From positions 14,942,001 to 15,006,000 of the forward strand of contig CP053148.1 in the NCBI GenBank assembly GCA_014607495.2: a stretch of DNA of 64,000 nucleotides, in the 5' to 3' direction. Shown here in pieces: positions 48,401 to 60,400 of this stretch. The notes below the pieces were generated by a model. It saw only the letters and a program-made list of their open reading frames with translations, was not told the origin of the DNA and did not search any database. Each line of letters starts with the position of its first letter. The first letter of the stretch is position 1. Origin of the DNA: Carposina sasakii (Eukaryota; Arthropoda; Insecta; Lepidoptera; Carposinidae). Both the position numbers and the translations under genes were made by a program.

Positions 48401-51400
48401 TCGTATATAATCTTTCCATTGTTAATATCTTCTTGAGTAAACTTATCAATTTGATTTGATTTCTTTATCGATTGTGTTTCCTCGAGAGACTGATTGTGAT
48501 CTACCATGACTATCCTGCCTTGAGTTGGGCCACTGATGATATCGTACAAGATTTCCGACGGCCCGGTATCATCGTCTTCGGTAAGTAAATCCGCTTTAGT
48601 AAGCGTATAATTCTCGCCTTGGACGACTTGAATCTGCGGGGAGGCTGTCAGCAGTTTAAACGGCTGATCGTTGACAGGTATTATATGGATCTGTATAGTC
48701 ACATTACAGAGAATGACGTAGTCTGGTAGTAGGTATAGAGACATCTCTATTTTGTCCTCCAATGTATCAGAACCATCGTGTTCGTAGATGATAACCCCAC
48801 TCTCTAATTGCATTTGCGTCAGCGAAGTTACGTATGGATTTAACGTGCCATATTTGGGCGTCGACCACTGAGCTTCCAATTGCGGTTGGCGTAACCCTGC
48901 CTGCGATTCTAAGTAGGAAACTACATTTGTCACGTTAACTTGTATAGGAGTTTTCGCTCCCTCTTTCACGGTTATCTTGGGTATATGCACATATTTCGCC
49001 AGTCCGCCCGATGACACCGATATATCTATGTTAAACACTTGGTCGGTTATAGGTTTAGCTAAAGGGGCTTCCACGGTGAATATAAAAGAGTCATTCGTGT
49101 TCAAATCCGAGAATGGATGCGTATGTTCATAGTATATTAGAGATTCGTTGATGTCTTTCTGGGTGAACTCTTGTATGGAACTGTGGTGATTGTCTTTGTT
49201 TAGAATGACTAAACGTCCTAGAGTGGGGGCGCGCTCTATTTTGTATGTTATAGTTCTCGTTAAATCCGAACATTTGGTCATAAGGAAGTAGTTGTTCAAA
49301 GGTTCGCTTTTGAGGGGAAACACCCGTAAATTGTTTTTACGATACAACTTTAGGTACACCGACTTGGTTGATATAAGGAATGTGATCTTCGATAACTCGT
49401 GAAGCCCATCTGTGACGTTAAATATCATCTTTCCTTTACTGCCATCTGAAATCAAATGTTTCTAGTTTAGAAATAATATATTTCTATTGCAAAATCGACG
49501 TCCCATTTAGGCCAAAAAAGCAGAAACTCAAACTTATTTCGTCTAACGCCCACATATTTTGTAACATCCACATTTTTTACCTTAAAAAGCTCAATTATAT
49601 ATAATCACATGAATTAAATGAACCTAATATACTCACTGGTGTGTATGAACACGACTTGTCCATTATCTATATCAGCTTGTGTGAACTGATCGACTGAGGC
49701 GCTAAGGTCCGTCTTCATGGCGATGTACCCGCTCACGATATCGACAACGCGAATCGTCACGTTGTATGCTGGTGTGTCTACATCGTTTACATCTAAAAAC
49801 AATGATGATGATGATGATCTCCGACCGTATTTCGGCCAAGGCGACCAATCTCTACGAAGATTAGCCAGGTACGCAGGAGATATTATAATGCACAAGTGTG
49901 TGCGCAAACACAGATGCACTCTCTACTCCGTTACTCTCATAGTCCGATGGGACGGAAAGCCGACACGACCGGAGAGAGATCAGGCGCAGGACCAACGGTT
50001 TTACGTGCTTTCCGAGGCACGAGCTAAGTGACAATTTAGCAATATAAAAATCTAAAAACAATATGTAGCTTTATAAATGAATGAATTTTTTGTCACATAT
50101 TTATAAAACCTAAAGACGATATTTGACTAGGGGAGAGTAGCAATAAATCAGTTCGCGCCCTCAAATGATGACAGTATTATTTATTACACAAAAAAAAATA
50201 TCATTTGCAAAAGAAAATCTTCGCTAGCGTGACTACTTTCCAAGATATAAAAATTTCAAAATCTCAATTTTAGACTAGCCCTAGAACGCTCTATACTATA
50301 CAAACGGTTACTTAATTTAGACGTGATCACGTGACGCACGTGTGTGTAACTTGTATGAGCGAAAAATAACTTTTGTTGACAGCTATATTTAATGTTATGT
50401 TTATAAATATCGTCGCATAACAAATGTGCTATTAATTTATCCAAGTAGTAGAGTAATGTCGTAATTTTTAATTTATTTCACATTTAAAAAATTGAGTTGC
50501 TTACCCAACATTGCAGGCTTATTACTAATTTGCTACCTCATTTGAACACTAAATCGAATTGTAATTTTACAGATAGGTATGATTTTGATCATTAATTATG
50601 ATAAGCATATTACTTAAACAGCTACAGTTATGGGCATAAGCTAGATTACTCGCACCACCCGCTCGCACTGATAAATAACCAAACGAACAAGCGATAGCGA
50701 TTTACCGTTGGTACCTCTTGTCGATCTGCGACAAAACTAATGGAGTCTTCGCCAACAGTGTGAACAGTCAGAGAGCAACTGTTAATATACGCATATTTTT
50801 GTTTACACTGAATGTATATCTATTGCACGTGTCTCGAGCGCGTTTTCTCTGCGGTCGGACGTCTGCCTAATTAGTCTCGATACTTACACAAAATGTATAC
50901 CTATACCGTGTCTGAGCGAGAAAATCGCGTATTTTAGTCGTTTTCTCGGTCGGACGTCTGCCTAATTAGTCTACATACTTATACGGAATGTATATCTATT
51001 GCACGTGTCTTGGGCGAGAAAATCGCGTATTTCAGTCGTTTCTCGCCGTCGAATAGGACGTCTGCCTAATTAGTCATACATACTTAAGTATTACTTACAC
51101 AGCTCATTCCTGGTGAAAACAAAGCTGCCTCCCTCCCACACACAGAGACCGGTGTTGGCCGCCACGATCGGAGTCTCATCGTTCACTGCAGTTATATTCA
51201 CGTGCACCGTGAATGGTTCGCTCTCTTTCCCGCTTTCCGTTACAGCTATTAGCTTGAAAAGATCGGCTGTGACCTCCGAACCGTCGTTTGCATACTGTAA
51301 TAATAAATTGTTTATTAGGTTGATATAAGTCGAGAACTTTTAACTACGATTCTAAATCTTGATATATAAAAATCTTCTGTTCGTGTGTTTGTAATGGATT

Positions 51401-54400
51401 TCCCTCTAAACGGGTCAACCTATTTTGATGAAGTTTTGTGTGTGTGTTCAAGTGGATTCGAAAATGGTTCAGACTTACGATTCGGTCAACGACATTTAGA
51501 AGCCGTTTAGAAGGAGTTCAAATTAAAACCACACGAAAAGAAGATTTATATGTTAGAACTTTTTACATAGGATGCGGCAGACTGCGGTGCAGTCGCTGTG
51601 TCGAATATTCAAAAATATACTTTAGTTTCAGTTACGCCCGGTAGGTTGTTATATCCCGAAAATAAGGACAGTCAGATTAAAAATTACCTGAATATTTCCG
51701 GAATTCAGCTTCAAAACCGGCAGCAAAGTCAACTCCTGATCTGCCATCACGATTTTTCCAAACTTGGGTTTCTCCAACACTTTGTAGGCCACAACTTTCC
51801 CTCTATAATACTCTGTGACCGTCCTGAACAAACCCTGCTTCACACTGACCGATTCCCCCTCTTGTACTGACAAATCTGACGCAACTACATAAAAATGCTC
51901 CGGTATAATAACTATATGCAACTCCACATCTCGCAACCAAACTATTCCGTTAGTAATATCCATTTTAATCCTGTCTCTAGTTCTATTCACCCCCGACTGC
52001 ACGTAAACGAGTCGATTTCGAGTTTATTATCGATTGATCGAATACTTTAGTATGCACCGGTTCCTCGTAGTTTTCGAGTTCTATGTTGCCGATTGTGGTG
52101 ATTTCAAGCCATCCGTGGTAGGGGCCTTCGGTAACTTGGTAGACTATATTTGATGGTTCAATTTGAGGATGCATGACCTGGGAACAAAAGGTATAAAGAT
52201 TAACTTTACTGACAGGGTTAAGGAAACAACTGATTTGGGTGTAAGTATCATCTTGAGTCAGATACAAGCGATAAAAGTGTTAGGACTTTATATAAAGCCT
52301 GGAACTGGTTATTTTGGAATAGACACTATCAGTCTAACTTTGAATTAAAACAGCTCGGAGTTACAAAACCTTCAAATGAATGTATACAATAAAAAATAAG
52401 AAAATCCTCATTAAAATTCATTCACTATACAGGGTGTAACAGAAAGGGTATGTTAAGCGAAAAGCTGTACAAATAGCCCACTATAGAGAACCTATTTCCA
52501 AAATTTGAAACTCGAAATCACATTTATATTCTTCATGATTCTATGAAAATTCCTGACATATTTAAAAATTCTCCATACTATCGGGAAAAATAAACATGTG
52601 ATTTCGGATCTCAAATTTTGTGGATAGGTTCTCTATAGTGGGCTATTTACATAGCTTTTCGCTTAACATACCCTTTTTTTTACACCCTGTATAGGCCTAT
52701 ATAAAAACAATTCAACCTCTATAGTCTCTTTGAAAGAGCTTAATAAATAAATTATTACATACCTCTAAAACGTCCTTAGTAATATTAACGCTAGTAGACT
52801 CTTCAACCACCAAAGCTTTGAGAGTGTAGACTCTCAGCGGCTCCCAGTAACTGGAGGGAAATATCCTTATAGGGTACACTCCCTCCCCCCACGTATCGAG
52901 GCATAAAACGTTGAACCTGATAACAATATTAAAGCATTTCAAAAATGATATCTACAGTTTCCTCTACTAGTACACTACACTAGGAGTAATGCTCGAAACT
53001 TTATGAATTAGCGATCATCTAGGCGTGTCAAAGTAAAAAGGCGCAATACATGAAAGACAAATTACTTCCTCTTGCTTTTGGTACGTACTTAGATATCGAA
53101 ACTATAAACTCGTTAAATACGTTTATAGAAAAATTACTGTAGTAATCAGTGATAAAAGCGAAAGGTGATAAATGAAAAAAATCGGTCATAGCCCAGTGGT
53201 TAAGACGTGCGCCTTCCAAGCGGGAGGCGTAAGTTCGATCCCAGTCACGGTCCTGTACCAATGAATTTATTTCATGTACAGATTTTAATGTTGTAAAGTT
53301 ATAAAATGCGTTTACCTTACATACAAAGTACTTAAAACGTTTTCTAGGGCCTACATATCTTGACAAACCTTACCTGAATTTATCACTGGACGTCTTAGGC
53401 TCCCTATGCCTATAAGCGACCCTTCCGGCAGCAATGTCTAGCTGTGTAAACCTGATCACTCCCTGACCATCACCGACTTCTATGGAGCCGTGTTTAGGCG
53501 CTTGCGATATTTCGTAACGAATGTCCTCCTCTAAGCAGTTCATATTTGTGTCTACCTGAAATATTCGATAATGTTTAGGGTAAATTTTAAGGTAAAATAC
53601 TTTAACTACACATAATATAACACTGTGACAAGTAAACGCCGCAGAGGCGAAGTGTTTGCCACAATACATCAAAGAAAATTATAATGTTGGTTGATTTAGC
53701 AATAAACTATTGTTATGAACTGATTAAAAAATGAAATTTCACATCAATAAAAACTGTAATTAGGTATTGCTTGACTTGGCAAAAAAATATCCTTAAGAAT
53801 CGGTTAAACTTCGATATTTCAAAAGTGATATCACTCAATGCATCAATGAAAACTATAATATTGGTTGATTTGGAAAAAGACTATCCTTAGGTATCATAAC
53901 TTCGACTTTCAAAAGTGATATCTCACACTTTTAATAATGCGGCATGCCTGTCAAGACAATCCTTTCAAAAAAAGATTACGAATAGATAAGTTATAATACA
54001 AAACATAGAAATACCTGCATATCCCTGGTAGTAATCACAACTGCTTTCCCATTTTCTACTATAGATCCGTTAGTCGGGTACATCCGTATATACGGCGGTG
54101 ACGCCTGAATCTCCAAGTTGCCATTCACATCAAACGAACCGTCCGTAATCCATAGAGCCATCTTACCATACTCCTTACCCTGATGCTTGAATAATACCAG
54201 GTTTTTATTTATATCATCCTGAGAGAACTTATCTATCTGCTCCGAAGGCATATCAGCTCTAAATATGCCCCCATTCAGCGGGACTTTCGTAAAACCTAGC
54301 ACAGTGTAGATAATATCAGAGGGCTTTGTATTCAAATCTGCGTCGGTATAACTCAAATCTTTGGCAGTTATCAGCCGCGAACCACCGTGCACTATGTGAA

Positions 54401-57400
54401 ACACATTGTCGCTCACACGCACTGGGCTATTGTCGTTTTTCAGTATTATATCTATGTGGAAAACGCCGACGTATTGAAAGTCTTCCGGCTCAGGACTTAG
54501 AGCCATGAAATGGAAAGAGTCATGCTTACTTTCGGAATCGTCGTGAGCGTAGTACACTCTGTCGCTATTCAGTTCCGACAGTGTGAAAAACGTCGTGTTA
54601 TCCCTAACGATTTTCAAGTTCTCGCTTATTACTTCAATCTTCCCGTGTTTAGGCAAATGCGTGATATTAAACACCAGGTTGGTAATAGAGTCCGTGCGGA
54701 AATTCAAATGGGTGGCCGGTATCACCATTCTAGAGCCTTCCATGACTTGTAACCGCTCTAAGGTTGTATGTACTCTACCCGTGTTGTGGTCAGAAGTGAT
54801 CGTTCCCGGTATATGCTTTATAGTGACCACGCCGGTTATGTTTTCGCATTCAGTTGCGCCCACCACAAAGGTGAATTCGTCCTGTATATGAGAGTAGGCT
54901 CGTCTATGAAGCCTGTACCACAGTTGATCGGAATCTATGTGATGTTGTGTGAAAGTACTGTGCATTTGTAAATGACGTTTGCCAGACGATAGATGCAGTA
55001 TTCCATATTTGGGTGGCTTCACCACGGTGTATTGTATTCTATCGCTGTGCAGGTCAAGTGGCTTGGTTTTGAACTGCAGATGTTGGGAGGATATAAAAGC
55101 TTCCCTCGTGTTATTGAGAACAAGTTCTTCATTAACTGATTGGTACAGTTCGAGTTTTATGAAGGTCAGTCGAAAGTCGTACAGCGTGTTCGTTCGTATC
55201 GTGCCCACTGATGCTTTGAACTAAAGAAAAAAACATCAAAATTATTATTTAATATTTCTTGTACATAAATACATACATAAGTATAGACACGACTGTGTTC
55301 ATGGAATGGGGTAGCTAGAACTGCAAGATTGTAAAGTTGATACCACCGCAACATTTCGCGTTGCGGGGACAGATGTGGATCAGTGTCAAGTTGCTAGCTT
55401 ATCGCCTGAGAGAATGCTCGAGTTTGATCTAGGAACGTTTCACACATCGGCAGCGTAAAGAGGACGTTGCTTTCGTTTTTAGCCTATTTCAGTCCACTGC
55501 TGGACGTAGGCCCAGGGCACGCCACAAGGCTACTGTCACAGTGGGGTTTGCCATAAGTGCGATTTTTGGACTATGTTGTTAACACGGGAGCGCTGCTGCC
55601 CACCTCCCGGAAACCATTAATCGCCTCGTACAATACCCACGGGCATGCATGAGTTGGTACAAACTCTACTCTGCCGGCACCACGCGGCACATTGCTTTAC
55701 GGCACCGCTATTCTAAGAAAACAATAACAATATGTATACAAAGCTTACCTTAAACTCGTCGTGCATAGGATTGGCTAATAGATGCATATAACGAACGCGG
55801 CCGAAGTTGACCATTTCACTGGTGAACGTATCCACGGTCTGCCAAGTACCGTCCAACACGCGTAAGCGTTCAACCACCCCGAATTGAGGGGGCTTCACTA
55901 TGTCGTACCTGTTTAATGTTGCAGGTTTTAAAAAATGCTGCCTATAGAAACTTTTATGGAAACAACCAGTACGCATATAAACATACTGAATATACGGTGG
56001 TTTATGCAAATAAAATTCACTTGCTATCTCAGGTTTGGAGGTAACTAAGATGATAAATCGAAAGAACGAATCCCAGATATAGAAGTTTGCTTCGTCCCAC
56101 TAACAGGGGTAATTCAGTGCCAACGTGTTGGGACCTCAGCGTGAGTTTCAGTTATGGAGGTTTCTCACGTATCCAGGTCCCACTCAACCAAGTTTCACTG
56201 TAGTAACATAATATGTAGTGCAACGGCGCTGTATAATATTGGTATTACAACAGTGTACGAGTATTAGACTCATATGGTCCAATGGACAGATATAGCCTCT
56301 ACTAATTGAGCGTCGTACATTATGCTAAAACTACTCAAGGAAATTGAATGCGGTTTTCACTTCTTATATAGGAGGTCTAACTTAAAAAATGTGTGTATGT
56401 TTTATCTAAATACGACACTATATTCCGTACCTCTTTCTTTCTGTTTTTTCTATTACCAGTAATGTACTCACTTAACATGCACGTTGGTCTCATCAGCATT
56501 GGTGGTGAACGTGAGATTGTCAGCGCTGATGATCGCGAACGAGTTGTGAACCAGTTGCAAGCCTGTATTGTTCACGAGGCGAACTTGTAGCGGCACAATT
56601 GATATCCGCAACACGCCTGGACCGCTCGTTTCTATACCATCGGATACCTGTTAAAACATTCTCGATTATTTACTATTCCTCTGGGGCTTCACTAAAATAA
56701 ATCAGCCCCCTGATTACGTAAAAGCAATAGCAAAGCCGAAGACGGGCGATCGCTATAATCTCGAGTGTGTGCGTGCGCGCAACGAGCGCTCGGCGTCCTC
56801 CCGCACCCCGCACCTCGCACAAGCACACACACACTCTCAATGGGGTAACGCATTACGAATTTTTTTATTTCATTTTTATATTCGATTGATATTATTTTTG
56901 CACTATTCGGTTTGTATTATGTAATATCTTTCGAATAAAATATAAAAAAATCTGTTTTTGTGTCAGACGCATATTCCCTATTATCGCAATCGCGCAGCTT
57001 CCGCTTTGCTATTGCTTTGACGTAATCAGGGGGCAGCTGCATCTCTATCATGTCGTAAGATTCGATTAAACTCAGGTGCGTTCCCTGAAGCGATGAGCTT
57101 GTCACTGATCTGACCACGATACACTAAACGTGGCTTTAGGTTTCTTATCGTGAACCATCACGTTCTGACTATCCCATTTTGAGTACTAGACGATTAAGGG
57201 TTTATGGAAGGTGGGCAGCGGCACATCTAGAACAGAGTTTGAAAGTCACACTGCGGTCACCAACCCGCCTGCCCATGGTGACTATGGATGGACAAAACAC
57301 CTCTTATCCATAGTCTTGTGTCTTGCCCTGGGGGAGGCCTACGTACAGCAGTGGACTGTGGACATGAAGCACAATAGCGAAATTTGTGCGGTTGTGATGT

Positions 57401-60400
57401 TAGTCATGTCATATGCAATCTCCTTCGCCTGTTTTATGCACCTGAATATTCGAACTGCGTCGCTTATAACACTAACAATCGGTAAACCTTTGGTTTGTAG
57501 GAAAGCGGCGCCGTAATATAGCGGCCTATATGGAAAATTTCACATGTCATCGTAAAGAGGGCGTGGTTTTACGTACGTACTGCCGCTATAAATAACTGCA
57601 CCGGTATCCTAGGAAACTGAAATACTCCAGTAATATTTCTAAATTCTATTTTATTTTGTAGCCTTAATTTAAGTACGTAGATGTAGATTTTGTAGCTCTA
57701 ATTTTAGCACCTAAGTAGTTTTTAAAATTAATTTATAAACAATATTGTAAAAAATTGTAATAAAACTCTATCTACCTGCAAAGACAGCCTCAAAGAAGTC
57801 TTATTTAGTTGTTTATCAGATACAGAGCCGTGGACGTAGGAAATAACGCCAGAGTCGATATCTTGCTGTGTGAATGAGTCCACTGGTTGACCCGACATTT
57901 CTATATGCCCACTGGAAAAAAAAGAAATTTCTAATATGTTATAGATATTTGGTCTATATGCCCACTGAAAAGAAATAAAATATGAAATATTCAATATGAA
58001 CGTCGTTAGTATTGATAAAACTTGACAATGGATCAACTTAATTGTTTTTAATAATTAATAATTTTAATTAATAAGTTTTAATAATTAATTTGCGTGCATG
58101 AACTTGACAACGATCCACAGCGACTGTGTTTCCACCAAATAGTTCCTTTAGCATGATGGCGCTAGTTACTATGTGAACTACTACATCATCTGTGTTACAG
58201 TACACAAAGAACGTAATTCCGAAATCAGGCACTGAGGTTATTCTATAAAACGGACTCTACTAATAGCCTATTTACGATACTCATTGTAAGGTATGTGGTT
58301 AAAAAGCCTACCTGTTAGCTTCGCTCTTGCCGTGTAGAACGGTATACAACAAATCTTCGGGCGGGGTATCCGGATCCTCTGTTTTCAATATATCTGACGT
58401 GATTACTTTACGAGTACCCTAAAATATAAGATTGATGTTACTTAGAAGTATTTGTATAAATGTTTTTAAGTACCTGTACGTGCACACTGTACAGTACTGT
58501 TCCCAAAATAGCTAGAACTACAGGACTATGAAGGAGATCCTTCACACTTTAGAGTTCCTTCAACAATAGCCACTTTAATCATCTGGTACCGTTCTGTACC
58601 ATATGTTAATAATCTAGTCCCGTTATGTATCAGATGTTAATCGTCTAGTCCCGTTATGTACCAGATGTCAATCATCTAGTACCATTATGTGGCTCATCGC
58701 CTACGAGGATACCCGATTTCCTCGTTTCGTCCGACATGCACGGAAGGAGATGCAGCTGATGTATTCTACTGACGCCCCGCATCAGCTAGGACTCTATTCT
58801 AAATGCTACTTCTATATTTCAGTCTATTCTACATTGGTATTCAGTAATTCTAAATTGGTATTAGAAGTTGTGTCCGAACTATCGATAGTTGACTTTAAAA
58901 ATCATTTTTTAATACAGTAGCTCAAAAAGTGGCGTATTGCAGGGACGTATAGCGTTCGGGATGTGGGCTATTATACACTCGAGCTTTTTCTTTACCTTTT
59001 CCGAACTCGTGCGTTTTCTTTCCCAACTGTCAAAATAATGTCTATTAGAAAGAAAAAATCAACCACGTAGTTTTTACAAAAAAAAAATCATAGAAGTTTT
59101 TATAGAAGCTACTAATTTGTTTCAATATCAGGTTTAATGATTTAATTCAATGAGTTAGGTTAGGTTGCATTTCATTTCATCTCATTCAATTTCATTTTCA
59201 TTTCATATCAATAAAAAAATTGTACTAAAGACTTGGCTGTATGGGCATAGTTTCCTTTGCCTACCCAGAATGGGTGAAGAAAACAAAAATAATCTCTGCT
59301 TATATTCTTCCGGCGCCATTTTCCAAAAATGTTCTTTATTAAATTGCTTCATTTTTATAAAATTATTAATCCGAGTGGGAATCGAACCCACGACCACTGC
59401 AATCCGTTTGCCAGCCGCTCTAACCACTGAGCTACCGGGTCAATTATTTCATTTTTTTCATTAATTTTTTTCGCAACTGTATTAAAAATAGTTGTTCAGT
59501 ATACGTGCGGAACCGTCATTGCAACTTGTTCCGACTGTCAACCATCACCTTCGGCTGCGCCTCGGCTCGGGTAGACATTTGTCGGAACTCTTTGCAATGA
59601 CAGGCTTTCCGCACTCGTAATGAAATACGTATATAACTATACCGACACTAACGATAGTATCAATACTGTATTGATTGTATTGATAGCTCCTTTAATACAA
59701 TACTATAGATAGTACATTAAATATGTAGACTCAATACTATCAATAGTATTGTTGTCTATGGATAGAATTGTATTACAGAAAACACTAATTAGAAGCTGTT
59801 AATTTTAGTTATTGATGTTAAACTAGTGTACAGTTAAATTAATCTATACTCACACGGTTAATTTTATCAGGTGGTTTCCTTAGATAGTGACAATCTAAGC
59901 ATGCAACTACTCAAAAGCAAATCATAAAAACAAATCCAAGCTGTTGTCAAACTCTGAAAATAAACGAACAAAAAATAAAATATTAATTTGTAAATCTAAA
60001 ATAATCGCGTCATGCTTTTTAGTTTAGAAAACTAGGTTATAGCCTACTTCTTTTTGACACATTTGCCAATAAATAAGTATAGTATGTCATTTATATTAGC
60101 GTAGAGAAGGATCTACCTTATTGAGATACCATGTCTCCAACATGGGATGGGTTTTTTTTACACTTTATAAAGATACTCAACAAAATATTAATGACTAGCT
60201 TGGTGATTATAATTCCATTAAACATTTATAAATGATATGCATGGCAATCGCCAGTTTAATACGAACCAATCAAATTACAGTCCGAAAAATATTAGAATAA
60301 ATATGTTTATGTGAAATCATGCAAGTTTCTCAAATAAGTTATCGTAATTTCTATCTCAATATGACCATTCATATGGCCATCACATCTAAATCTGCTCTAA

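Noticed and set aside
49717..50031. ORF of about 100 codons, also seen at 31,458-31,715
   Set aside because: Both are the same frame through the antisense strand of the SINE body.
53186..53260. tRNA gene on the plus strand
   Set aside because: The same sequence heads the full SINE at 31,484-31,840, and no acceptor stem is present.
59372..59441. tRNA gene on the minus strand
   Set aside because: A and B boxes and the T-arm are good, but acceptor and anticodon stems do not pair and an AT-rich body follows, so it is a SINE head.
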